DNA of 64,000 bases from Zopfochytrium polystomum (lineage: Eukaryota > Chytridiomycota > Chytridiomycetes > Chytridiales > Chytridiaceae), in NCBI GenBank assembly GCA_025765615.1, contig JAIVFJ010000247.1, positions 1-64,000 on the forward strand, given 5' to 3'. The notes below the pieces were generated by a model, which saw only the letters and a program-made list of their open reading frames with translations, was not told the origin of the DNA and made no database searches. The position numbers and the translations under genes are program-made. Shown here one piece after another: positions 14,525-25,439 of the stretch. Positions within the stretch are counted from its first letter, which is position 1. Each line of letters begins with the position of its first letter.

Positions 14525-14703
14525 AGGGAATCCGGTGGGGATGCGAAATCCTTTTATTGAAGAATCAGAAAAAATCGGAAAGGACAAAAATACTTTTCCG
14601 GATTTATTACAATTTTTATTTTAAAATCTTTCTTAATTTTGAATATAATAAGAGATTGTCCTTTGTAGACGCACAGGAGCTCACAACACAACAAAGCGAC
14701 ACT

Positions 14704-17646
14704 ATGCCTCGATGTCAATTCACGGGCTGTTCGTATAACAAGCCTGTTTCGCAGCTTGTTGAGCACTATCGGCGAAAAAAGCACATACACAGTACCCTTC
14801 CAAGAAACGAGAACCTAGGCTGCCCACTTTGCGTTGTACAGTTTGGTGGGATGCAAGGAGGCGTTATCGCTAATCATCTGTCCACGCATGTTCGTCGGAC
14901 AGTCATGGTAGGCGGCCCAAACTATGGTTTGCATCTGCTTGCAATCAAACTATTCTATACACTGAGTGGTTCGTCAATGCAGAAAGCTCACCGCTGTCAT
15001 TTGATGGTGACCCTGGCCCTGCGAGCGAAATTGAAACAGCACCTTCGGCAACTGCTGAAACTGAAAATGAAATTGAACAAGGTGAGCATAAAAGTGACAA
15101 TTTCATCCAACAATTACATCTGAGCACCTCATGAAGAAAGTGACGGTATTAGTTTCAATTTCCACCGCACCAGCGTGTTCATTACTTTGAACAGAGAGAG
15201 TTGAGTCCTTGGAAGACCTTGAAGAAGCCTGGGACGGGTTGGGAAGAACTGATGAGGAGATCACCGTATCTGAGGAAACCAACAACATCACATGTAAGCC
15301 TGCTGAAAGATTGATTCTATGCTAACGCAAGTTACACAACACTAAAAGTGGACGCAACCATTGCTATTCTTCTTCGTAATTTAGACTTTCGTGACTGTGT
15401 TGACATATGGTCTTATTGCATGAGAAACAAGATAACTCATTCAGCATATGTTGAGCTGTTTAACCTTCGTATTTTTAAAACCGCTCCGCAGCATGTTCCA
15501 CGCCGTCTCACCAGCCTCTCACGGAAAGTGTGGACTGCCATAAAGCCCATTCTATCGATGAAAAAAACAGATATGTCAAAACCAGGACACGACCTTCGTC
15601 ACCCTATTGTAGCCAGCTTGGAGCTTGAGGACGCTATTCGCTTTTGGCTTGCGTCGCCAAATCTTCGATCGGAAATAGTTGCATCCAACAATCTTTACAC
15701 GTTACCGTATATCACCGATGCCGTTTTACTCCAATCACAAATCCAAAAGGTGGAGGATGACTTCCAGCAGCATGGCATTGCTGACGCCAGAGGCTCAATG
15801 GAATGGTTGAAGATACTTCAACGATCAAGGTTCTTGTGGTGGCCAAAATTTGATGAAGTGAAGCGGGATGGGAAAAACCGAAAGCCACTATTTCTACACC
15901 TTTCTCTATACATGGACGAATTTGGATGGATGGGTTCGGGCAAAAAAGAGAAGAAGCAAACTGCTGTGATGATCACTTGCCACGAACTATCCCGAGGAGT
16001 CCGAGGCCGGCCCATGTCGCTTGCAGTCATTCCCGTCGCTCTAGCGAGCTCTAATACTGTCAACACAAATAACCTGAATGCAATCCTTGCTCTTTTCACT
16101 CAATCGCTTCAGCAACTTGCCAAGGGAATAGATTTCAATATGAGTGAAGAAACATTTACGGTATTTGCGTATGTATGGTGCTTAGTTGGTGATATCCCCG
16201 CTCGAAAAGGTGCATTGGCAATGCATTTTCTTTTTTCTTCTGACCATCTCAAAGCAATGGCAGGACTCTCCCCAAGTACCAATGTTGGAAGACCATGTCA
16301 CTTCTGCACAATGGGAATTGCTGATATGAAAACCATGAAGACAGTCACAGAAGCGAACGAGATCATGGCTGGTTCTCCACGATCTGTCTTAAGTTCGCTT
16401 TTAATAAGCAATCCTGTCGGTGACTTTAAGCCAAGTCTAAAGTCTGCGTTCGTGGCAATGGGCTATGAGCGCGTATCTGAGGCCGTTGCATGGCCTGGTT
16501 CCATATTACCACAATCATGCTTGACGGATGTCATGCATCAGCTCTTTTTGAACGATCTCCCCCACGACTTTGATCATTTGGTCAACACTCTATCTGGTTC
16601 CCGATCTCCAACAGCTGTTTACTCATTCATGTGTGAAAGGTACAAATTGTACTGCACTGAGAACAAGATCACAAGCTTTTACAAGTTCAGTTCTGCCAGC
16701 GAGTTCAAAGGACTAAAAGAGCACGGGATCAAAGAGTTCTGCCAAGCATCAGTATATTTAATTGCAGACTCGGATCTTCTTAATACCGAACACAAATTGG
16801 AGGTGTTCAGATTTTGGTGCCTCCATGTCCAAATTGCGCATCTTTTATGCCAGCACTCAGTTTCTGCAGATCAAGCAGTAGAGCTCTTTGACCGAACGGA
16901 AAAGCTGCTGCAGTACTTCGTTCAAAATCGGCCAGAATTTGTGACATTGAACACTCATCTTCACACGCATTGGAAATACTTTATCAAAAACTTCGGACCA
17001 CCTCGGGACTATTGGGTGTTCACTTTTGAGGCAATGAATGGTGTTCTGAAACGACTTTTCCTCAACACCAACAATCACAACATCTCGGTGTCAGTATTTG
17101 AGCGATGGATGGCGCAGGAAGTTTGCGAGCTCTTGCAGCACATCGAGGGAAACAGCCTCCACGTGGCACAGCAGTCAGTTGAGCGCATCCTACTTGTTAA
17201 AATGCTAAAGAACTTTCTTTAGGATTGTATTTCCAGGCTGCTCTGAGAAGTTTCGATTCAGCCCCGCAAGTACATTTGATGTCAATGTCAATCAAACTAA
17301 AGATTGGTACTTCAACAACCGTTCACCTCTGGTATTGGATTACGAGAACTACAAGAATGGGGATCTGGCTGTCTTTGGACCAACAAGCTATTGCAGCAAA
17401 CGACATGTGGGAAAAATTGTTCAACCGATATTCACAGATGAGGATGCGCCTTTCGTCGCTTTTGCTTACATTCGACCGTTTTGGGAGAATCAAGAAATCA
17501 AACATCAAGGAGTGCTCCGTTGGTGGGAGTTCAGTGCGGAGTTCAGTGAGACTATGTTTGTTTGTGGAAAAGCAGCTCTTGCTGGTAAAATCAAGAGTAT
17601 GACTTTATCAAGTGGAGCGAAAGTTGGAGTGGATGTTTTCTTTTAG
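14704..17646 (+). CDS. CMC-type transposase, spliced
   Basis: Catalyses cut-and-paste transposition of the surrounding element. Exons 14704-14907, 14967-15081, 15195-15293 and 15349 to about 17222 join in phase (about 763 residues), and a further exon to 17646 probably adds the C-terminus (WYFNNRSPLVLDYENY, FAYIRPFWEN). The N-terminus has paired Cys/His suggesting a zinc finger (CQFTGCSYN ... HYRRKKH, CPLC). An acidic linker follows. The core has LHLSLYMDEFGW, GDIPARKGA, CHFCTMG, DVMHQLFLND and NFGPPRDYWVFTFEAMNG, all familiar from Tnp2/CACTA-like transposases. The last intron is unclear: the exon 4 frame stops at 17220-17222 while coding resumes near 17223-17240 in another frame. Confidence 0.82.
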
Positions 17647-17908
17647 TCTTCCCCCAATACATGCGACGAGCCACCGAAGCGTTCTTGTCAATTTTCACTT
17701 GAAAGAATCCTGGCGGTGAGCGGTGGCTGGAGGCGTTCGTTACCAGCCGGGCAGCCCACATTGGAGCACCACATCATGTCCAAGGCATCCACTTACAAAT
17801 TTAAGGCCGCTCAATTGCAAGCCTTCTAGAAAGTCAGGATCTACGCTCAAATACCGATTGTTGCCTGGTCGCCTGCAGAATCAACTTGTCTACTCCCAGC
17901 CACACATC

Positions 17909-20727
17909 ATGGATGATTCTAAAGACGAGATCATATTCAGATTGCAACAGCGCAATCATGAGCTTGAACGAGTTCTCTGGAGCGTTTTTGGCTTAGTGAG
18001 CTCTGTTCAATTCCCGTCAACACGACCATTTCCACACGCGCTTGATCACCTGTCAAGCGCCTTGGGCACTCGAGATGCGCGGCCAGCTGATTTGGTGAGA
18101 TGGATCAACCATTTCTGTCGAGGTTGAATAACGGACGGATCAACCAGTTTTTGAATCGCACGGCAGTTGGAGGACCAACCCATCCTAACGTGTGCATCCT
18201 TGCCCAGACGTTATCCCTCTATTAACTTTCGTTTGTAGCCTAATAATCCCACGTTGAGCCAATCGGAACAGAGGCAAAACTTTATTCCTGACACTGAGGG
18301 CCAGGCAAGCTTTCGACATCATCAAACATGGTCTGAAGAAAACGATCTTTAGCAGGTGCAATACAGTGGGGAGACTGTGACGACTGCTGCAAGGGTAATC
18401 TACACTTCTCAGCTTCTTTCATATTCAAACGGCCCTCAACGCCCAAAGCTCATAGAGATTCTTTCGGCAACATTGACTATCGACTCCCGCAAGCCGAAGT
18501 ACACAGTTGCAGAGGGCGTTGAACGATACTTTACAATTATTCTGGCTCCAATTGCTGAACAGATCGCTCGAGAGCAGGAGAATAGGCTTGGTGTCAGTCG
18601 CTCCGGCAAGCCTCTTTCACAATCAGCAGTTGTCAATGGTGCCATTGGCAAGCAGATTCTCGAAGATCGCACATTTGATGGGAATCGCATAATTGATGAT
18701 CCGCTTTCTCAAGACGATGTCTACCGAGTTGAATCGCTAATGGTCAAAGCTTTAGTGAAGTTTAAGAATACGAAGGGGAAGGAGAGACAAGGTATGACCA
18801 TCCATTTCTCTTGCGTTGGTTCTAGACTCCGCTATACTTTCTGGAGGAGTTGTTGACGTATTTATATTCAGTACTCCAATCACGCGCACTTGACAACATT
18901 GAAATCCCTGTGACAACGGCAACAGTTGACTCTGACCAAAAGAAACAAGGTAGTCGAGTGAACTTTCATCCAAGTCACAGCTCATCAGTTGAAGGAAAGC
19001 AATGGTCAACGAGAACGAACTACCCATCCCCAGGATCAGTTGCTGACTTTAGTCACTACGGCAAAGCAACAGCTTTGGAACACCTTCGGGTTCTCGAAAC
19101 GACGAAAGGAGACCAGTTCGTGGATGATGATATCGTCTGCCTTGCGTCCATGTGTCAATCTTTCGAGGTACAGTATATACCAGCGTCTGGAGGATTGATT
19201 TCACCACCACAGCTTATTACACGTTTGCAGATTCCGGAAATAGCTCTTTGCCACCGACAGTATCTCAAGTTTTGTTGGATTGAATTCGGTATTGTCAACA
19301 GCCTGGACTGCAGCTTCAAAGATTTTTCTTCGAAGTTATTTTCCTCCATTTGCGCACTGCTTGGTTGTTGTGCACTTAGTGGTAAACTCTCCACTTCGTT
19401 TCTGCAACAGTGCCTTGCACCTGCAAACGCATTTCCATCTAGCAGAATGAATTTCGAGGCTTTGCAGGTTCGTGTGTTTTTACAAAGGGATTGAAGGCAA
19501 GACTACCTGCGCAGGTCGTTCTCCAGATTATGGAGAACAAGCAACCAAGTAACGAGGCGATGATGAGTATTATGGCGTGCTTACTCCGCGTTCTCCTTGG
19601 GCCGGATCAAACAAGGATTCTGTGCTACTCGTCTGAGATTCGGCAATTACCAGTGAGTTACCAGTTGTTGCACTTGCAGCAATGGCGTTGCGGCTGCTCC
19701 TTGAATGTTCAGCTCTGTTTTGTTTTCTTCGTTGGTGTACAATCAAAGTACACACTAACACAGAACAGGTCACAATTTTTCTCCACGAAATTCTCGAATT
19801 CACGTCGAAAGCATCTGGAAAGTCTAGTACGCCAATTCAAGAAGTAGCGCATGTGTGTATTCGAGCTCATCTGACTCGGCATGTGAGAAATCTTTTACTC
19901 CAGCCGTTCTATATAGTTTCACGGTTTTCAACTTTTGCAGAATTTTGCTCGAGCAGAACAAGTTCAAGTGAAAAATTTACTGCAACTCATTTGCAAGCAC
20001 GTCCTTGGCCAGGCTTTGTGGACAGACTGCGCAGCAGTCATCAATCTGGTCAAGCCAACAGCCAGTCCGGTATTTTCTTCGATGCTCCGACGACTTGGAG
20101 TGATGGACAACTCAAGCAACAGTTCAGTAACAATCTTTGAAATTATCAACCTTCTCATTCCAATTCAGTTATGGACGTGCCACCTCACGCCATTCCTTTC
20201 TCCGATGTTGAGATCAATGAGATCAATGTGGGGTCAGCCGCAGCGGACCGAAGTGCTTCTTTAACGCCGCCAACAGTGCGAGAGATACCCATTCCAGATC
20301 AAACAGGTGACAAATCGTTATTAACCGCTTCATCCTAGCAATTGTAGCTGACGAGCAAAAAGTCGTTAACAAACGGCCAGCCCCAGCTGCGGAAAGGAGC
20401 GCTGCCAAACGCCATCAAAATGGGCAGGGCTCCGGCCCTGTGACACAGAACACCGACGTCTCAATTGCAGCACTCCCAACTGCCTTAAGCCAGAATCTTG
20501 GAGACCAACTGGAAACATCGTCGAATCTTCATGGGGAAGGCTCGGCCAAAGCCGCTGTTGGAACACTATTCATTCAAGTGCTTGAAAGAGCTGACATCGC
20601 CTGTATCAATAATCAAGAAGCTGCTGTTGAAGCCGCTTCTCAAGTACAAATTGGACGACGTGGAGGGAAGAATCGTGGAAGCAAACGGGCAAGTGGTCGT
20701 GGGCGAGGACAAGGAAGTGGGAAGTGA
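17909..20727 (+). CDS. Second gene of the CMC element, unknown function
   Basis: Not recognised. Start at 17909 (MDDSKDEIIFRLQQRNHELE), a short coiled-coil-like beginning. Exon 1 ends at 18094; the next in-phase exon starts at 18356 (VQYSGETVTTAARVIYTSQ) and ends near 18791 (KGKERQ), joining to TACTCCAATC near 18871, which continues in frame through HYGKATALEHLRVLE to about 19166. Further coding pieces with intervening introns follow (IPEIALCHRQYLKF near 19232; 19491-19680; 19935-20140). The final segment ends in an Arg/Gly-rich basic tail (GRRGGKNRGSKRASGRGRG) stopping near 20727. CACTA elements often carry a second DNA-binding protein; that role is inference. It lies inside the element, same strand as the transposase, about 260 bases downstream. 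Confidence 0.55.
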
Positions 20728-20962
20728 GATCTTGAGGAATCAATAAACGATTGCTTGGTGAAGAAGGTCACGACAATCCGATGGGATCGGATTCAAAAAG
20801 AAAGGACCAGATATCTCCGCTTTATGAAGAAAAATCTGGGGTTATCCTTGATGTTTTGGGCCAAGTGTGATATATAATCCGAGCAAATCGGAGTGGATTA
20901 TCTGGTTGGGGTGGTGGTCGGATTTTTGCAGATTTGCTTATAAAAGTTGAATGGATTTTTTC

Positions 20963-20980
20963 TCGGATTGATTTGCGGTG
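20963..20980 (-). repeat. Right terminal inverted repeat of the CMC element
   Basis: TCGGATTGATTTGCGGTG, the exact reverse complement of the left end. The preceding 200 bases contain at least five further ATCCGA/TCGGAT words. Confidence 0.95.
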
Positions 20981-20982
20981 TT

Positions 20983-21455
20983 GTCAGACAAACCTTAATC
21001 TGACATTTGTCTGACAAAATGTCTTATCACAGCCCACCCAACGAAGCGGATCGCTCGAGTTCGCATAGTTTCGGCATTCCATTTGACCAAACAGATCGAT
21101 CAACTTTGTTTCCAAGGTTGGCAGAACCAGCACCTGGCTCCCTCCCTTGACACGGACTTCGGTGCCACACGGAACCATCGTACCCGCAAATCAATCGCGC
21201 TTTTGCGCGGGTCGGAACTCCCACGGCCAAAGTCGACCGCACCTCAGCAGCTGCTGCCCATCTGCGATCCTGCAAAGCCTCGATTCTTTTCTCACTTGGG
21301 ACTGTATTATCACGTTTCACGACACGAACTTGTGCACACTTCCATCCTCAGACTCGACGACCAAGCAAAATCGTGCAAGGCGCAACCATTAAGTGACGGA
21401 GGACCCAAACAGCAATCACACCCCCCGCCATCGACACACACCCCCCCCCCCCCCG
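20983..21455. other. Flank of the CMC element; no firm gene
   Basis: Right beside the insertion are several TGTCAGACA/TGTCTGACA-like words. A 97-codon minus-strand frame (21320-21027) is open but unrecognised. A C-tract of 14 lies near 21441-21454, just after the heat-shock gene stop. Confidence 0.4.
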
Positions 21456-22010
21456 TCAAGCCACCACGACACGTCTGCCCTCGCGCAGCTCGGTAGACTT
21501 TGGCACCTCCAGCGACAGCACCCCTTCCTTCATCGTCGCCTGCAGCTGGTCCGTTCCCGCGTCTACGGGCAGTCGCACGGACCGCGAGAACCGACCCCAC
21601 GACCGCTCGACCACGTGGCGCTTGCGTTGGGCATCGAATAACATCAATCGATGAAGCGTCCAGTTAAACAACCGCCTATTCGATTCGCAGTACGTCATAA
21701 CACTCACATGGGCCCCTTCCTCCTCCCTCTCCTCCTTCTTTTCGCCGCTGATCGTCACAACGTCGCCGCGCACCGACACGCTGACGTCCTCCTTCTTCAG
21801 GCCGGGAAGCTCGGCCGTCACGACGTACTTGTCGTCGGCCTCCGTGATGTCCATCCGCGGAACCACGGGCAGGTCCGCGGTGGCAGCGACGCCGCCGGGA
21901 GTGAAGAGGGTGCGGACGCCTGGTGCACTGGACGCAAACCGCGGGAAGGAGGGAGAGAAGAAGTCGTCGAGAACCGTCGAGGTGAAAGGGTCGCGGAAGA
22001 TGAGAGACAT
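21456..22010 (-). CDS. Small heat-shock protein (HSP20/alpha-crystallin)
   Basis: ATP-independent chaperone that holds unfolding proteins. Exons 22010-21708 and 21620-21456 give 155 residues. The alpha-crystallin domain is clear: MDITEADDKYVVTAELPG, VSVRGDVVTISGEK, then RHVVERSWGRFSRSVRLP and ATMKEGVLSLEVPK. The 87-nt intron is a multiple of three without stops, so the frame reads through it and a naive gene call would add 29 wrong residues (VSVMTYCES and on); splicing restores the conserved GAH-RHVVERSWG junction. Start chosen at the first ATG (MSLIFRDPF). A TATAAAAG lies 57 bases upstream. No perfect heat-shock element was found in the 190 bases before the start. Confidence 0.93.
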   Translation of the reverse strand: MSLIFRDPFTSTVLDDFFSPSFPRFASSAPGVRTLFTPGGVAATADLPVVPRMDITEADDKYVVTAELPGLKKEDVSVSVRGDVVTISGEKKEEREEEGAHVSVMTYCESNRRLFNWTLHRLMLFDAQRKRHVVERSWGRFSRSVRLPVDAGTDQLQATMKEGVLSLEVPKSTELREGRRVVVA

Positions 22011-22066
22011 TTCGATGGGATGGATTCAAGTGGACCACTTGCCGCCGAGAACTTTTGGGAGATCTG

Positions 22067-22074
22067 CTTTTATA
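22067..22074 (-). promoter_or_regulatory. TATA box of the small heat-shock gene
   Basis: TATAAAAG on the minus strand, 57 bases before the HSP20 start codon. Supported by sequence and spacing only. Confidence 0.55.
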
Positions 22075-22208
22075 CTGCTGCCTCAATGTGTGGTGCTCGT
22101 GACTGTTTCGTGATAGTACGAAACCCCCACGTTGAGAACAAACATACAAACAAAAAAGAAAGTAGAAAAAAAGGAGTGGGAGACATGCATTGCGGGGTGT
22201 CATCATGT

Positions 22209-23545
22209 TTACTCGTGCTGCCAGTTTGGCGCACGCTTCTCGGCAAAGGCAGCCATCCCTTCCTTCTGATCCTTCGTGCCAAACGTCATGTGGAACAGGC
22301 GGCGCTCAAAGTGCAGGCCCTCCGTGAGGGGGAGCTCCAGTGCTGCAAAAAATAACAGATCCGATGAAAATGAGTCAGCGCGCTTGCGGCTCAAAAAGGT
22401 GACAACTCGTTAGCCACTTACACTTGTTCACAGCCTCCTTCGCCATCATCACGCTGGGCAGCGAGTACGACGCGATGGTAGACGCCGCCTTGACCGCCTG
22501 ATCCACCAGCTTGTCCGCGGGAAACACCCTTGCGACAAGGCCCGCCTTCTCCGCCTCGGCCGCGTCAATGTGTCCGCCCGTGAGGACCAGCTCCATCGCC
22601 TTGGACTTGCCGATGAGGGAGGTCAGGCGCTGGGTGCCGCCTGCACCCGGGATCGTGCCGAGCTTGATTTCGGGCTGACCGAACTTGGCCTTGTCGCCCG
22701 CGTAGATGATGTCGCACATCATTGCGACTTCGCAGCCGCCGCCGAGCTGGAGGTTGTTTGTCGTTAGAGGGGGAAGGAGATGAGGAGTCTGTTGTCGGAG
22801 TGCAGAGGGCGAGGGGTAGAAACATGGGATACTACTCACCGCAAAGCCGTTGACAGCCGCGATAATGGGCTTACGAATGTGCACGATGCCGGTCCAGTCG
22901 CCAATGAAATTTTTTTTGTAGTTACCCGTCATCGTCAACGGCTGCATCTCCTTGATGTCAGCGCCGGCTATCTCGACCCCAAGCAAGGAAAACAACGCGT
23001 TCAGATCGTCTGCCAAACCAACACCGCGCACACACGCAAAATGAAAGAGTGCACGAGATGACATACCGGCAAAAGCCTTCTCGCTTCCAGTCAGAACGAT
23101 GGCGCCGACCGAGTCGTCCGCGTCGAATTCGCGCAGAGCGGCGTTGAGGTCCTTCATCAGCGGCGACGAGAGCGCGTTCAGGGCCTCGGGCCGGTTGAGC
23201 GTGACCAAGCCGACGCGGCCGCGCTTTTCCGTGAGGACGTACTTGTACGTGGTTCCTGATGAACGGAAGGACAGTGGATCGAGTCGGTCGGGGGAAAGAT
23301 CATCGAGTGATGACGATGGCGAAGGGGAAAAGGATCAGGACAGATGATGTCATTCAGAGGTCACGTCCACAATGGGATGGTGTTTGTAAAAGAAAACAGT
23401 GGGCCCACAAAGCGAGCATCTGCCCTGCACTCCGTGCAGCGATCTCCTTACCGGCGGCGGTATCGGTGGTGAGGAAGGCGCGCCGCGGGACGATGCGAAG
23501 GTGCTGCGCGCGTGCGGCAAGGAGTGCTGTGGTGAAGGGCCTCAT
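22209..23545 (-). CDS. ECHS1: Enoyl-CoA hydratase, mitochondrial
   Basis: Hydrates trans-2-enoyl-CoA in mitochondrial fatty-acid beta-oxidation and branched amino-acid breakdown. Exons 23545-23452, 23255-23067, 22967-22840, 22746-22422 and 22342-22209 join in phase to 289 residues. The N-terminus ([22 protein letters not shown]) is Arg-rich, lacks acidic residues and looks like a mitochondrial presequence. Crotonase motifs: [33 protein letters not shown], and [12 protein letters not shown] containing the catalytic Glu region. The gene is intact. It follows HSP20 on the same strand (199 bases between them) and diverges from the DUF4436 gene. Confidence 0.95.
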
Positions 23546-23611
23546 GATTGTGTAGTGGGGTGGGCTTGTCAGACGAACGGTCGAAGAATTGCTTACTTTG
23601 TTGTTGTGGCG
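23546..23611. promoter_or_regulatory. 66-bp shared promoter of ECHS1 and the DUF4436 gene
   Basis: The two start codons (23545 minus, 23612 plus) are only 66 bases apart, so both promoters and 5' leaders must fit in or overlap this interval. No TATA box is evident. Confidence 0.6.
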
Positions 23612-25222
23612 ATGCAGCACCAGCAGGCCGTTCAGTTTGCCCGTTCCGACCCATCGCCGGGTACCACCACTGCCACTGCGGATCACCACCCGACGACCTT
23701 CCGCAGCAGGAACGTGAACACCTACGGCACCTACCCACTCCTGGAGCCCGATCACTCCACGGAAACCATAGCCCTCGATGCCTTGTCGCCCGCCGAAGAT
23801 GTTATTCAAGCCGAAGCGGCCGGCGACGGCGATGGCGAGATCCAGCACCTCGACGACGAAGCCGCCGCCGAGATCGACGCAGAGATCTACGCCGAGGAGG
23901 TGAAACACCATCGAAAGGGCACCTGGAATATGGCGTTTGCCTTTGGTGGCGGCTTTTTGGTGGTTGCGGCGCTGGTCGTCGCTTCTGGTGTCCTGAGCTG
24001 GGTGAGTTCTTTTGTTTCTTGGACAAGAGATTCTCAAGCCAACCCTTTGGTGCGTGCATTCAGTTCAACGACAGCTACAAGCAGATCCAGTATATCTCCA
24101 TCACACCCAGTGGATCCAGGTTGGTAACCCGCTTCGTACCGTGCCCACCAGATCGGTCCTGATATAGCTGCACTCCTCATCCAGATCGTCGTTCCCCGCA
24201 GCCAAAGGCTCCTTGGTCAACTCGGAATGCGATGTGCACGGCAACGAAACCATGGTCGTCACAAACATCAAGTACGCCAGCGTCTACCCCGAAAACTCGG
24301 CGGTGACTCTTCAGATCTCGACGACCCCGTGCGGCGATCTCGCTCAGTACGATGTTGTTCGCAACCGATATCTGCTGGTCGCCCCGATGAATTTGACGAT
24401 TGGTCAGTAGTATGCCCAGAATCGAGTTGGCGCAGGCTTCTGTCCGCAAAGCATTCGTCCGTCTTCAAATGTTTAAACCCCTTCATTTCCACCAACAGAG
24501 TCCACCGTCTTCCAGTATTCCGCCGGAGTACCGATGGCCGACCGCGAAGCTGTCCTTCCTTTCGCATCCGGCGATATAAACAACTACCCGTTCGAAGTCT
24601 TTGAGTCAAACGTTTTTCAAGTGACGGCCTCCAACGGGACCTCCCGAATCGGCGTCGAGGTGCGACTGACCGTCAGCTCCCAGAATTTCACCTCCAACGT
24701 GGAAGAGCTGCTGGACATAAGCGATGCGGGAGACGGAACCGTCGTGTCGGTGAAAGTGGTCGTGCAGAGGTCATTTGCGACAAAGGTTAGGGGCGAAATC
24801 GAGCTTGGTGGGTGGCCATAGGTTCTAATCACTTTTTTTTTTTTTTTTCCTTTGGAAAAGGCTGTGTCGATATTCGTCATGTTTGCCATGTGGCTCCTCT
24901 CCGGCTTTGCGATCGCGCTGGCCGTGACGCCTTGGATCCTGCACCAGAAAGTGGAGTCACCGGCGATTATCTTTGTCCTCGCGCTCTTGTTTTCGCTTCC
25001 TCAGATCCGCAACGTGCAGCCGGGCGTTCCCGCGGTCGGCTGCACGTCAGACGTCGTTTCTTTTTTTTGGAGCATGGTGCTGGCGTCTGTTTCCGGTGAG
25101 GATGACATTCTTTGCAACCCGACGCTCCTAACGATTACATGATTTTGACTTTTTGATTTATAGCGGCCCTGCTTATGCTGAGCTACATATATCACAGCAG
25201 CAAGCTCTTGAAGCTGGACTAG
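23612..25222 (+). CDS. DUF4436 multi-pass membrane protein
   Basis: A fungal membrane protein family of unknown function. Six exons (23612-24001, 24064-24119, 24185-24402, 24499-24785, 24861-25095, 25164-25222) join in phase to 414 residues. After an acidic cytosolic-type N-terminus comes a transmembrane helix (MAFAFGGGFLVVAALVVASGVLSW), then a roughly 190-residue extracytoplasmic domain with possible N-glycosylation sites (NLT, NGT, NFT), then the family-typical C-terminal block: AVSIFVMFAMWLLSGFAIAL, VESPAIIFVLALLFSLPQ, IRNVQPGVPAVG, SFFWSMVLASV. Donors of introns 2 (gttggt) and 4 (gttagg) are weak. Reading frame is intact. Family assignment is from remembered motifs, chiefly LPQIRNVQPGVP. 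Confidence 0.85.
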
Positions 25223-25439
25223 TTTGCGAAACATTCACCTTTTGCCTATTCAGTAACTTAACTCTTCATTCTGGCATTGATTTTTTCTTTCTCGGTTTTG
25301 TGCTTGTTGTAACTGCCACAAATGGCACTTTCCCGTTGTCGTCAATTTCATGAATAACCCCCTTCATGTCACAATGGGCGGAGATCGCAGGATGACGCAA
25401 CCTGGCATGCTGGCCCATGAAGGGTTAGTAAAACTTCAA

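Larger units (their letters stand above)
14507..20980 (+). mobile_element. CMC (CACTA/Plavaka-like) DNA transposon
   Basis: A 6.47-kb element bounded by perfect 18-bp terminal inverted repeats starting CACCG, flanked on both sides by TT (14505-14506 and 20981-20982), consistent with a 2-bp target duplication. Subterminal regions carry many copies of AATCCGA/TCGGATT in both orientations, as CACTA-like elements do for transposase binding. Inside are a spliced transposase gene and a second spliced gene, both on the plus strand. The perfect ends and largely open frames suggest recent activity. Assignment to CMC, and to Plavaka rather than classical CACTA, rests on transposase motifs recalled from the family. 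Confidence 0.88.

Noticed and set aside
22080..22125. A heat-shock element upstream of the small heat-shock gene (TTTCG ... CGAAA)
   Set aside because: The half-sites are not in the contiguous 5-base register needed for an HSE; no perfect pair was found.
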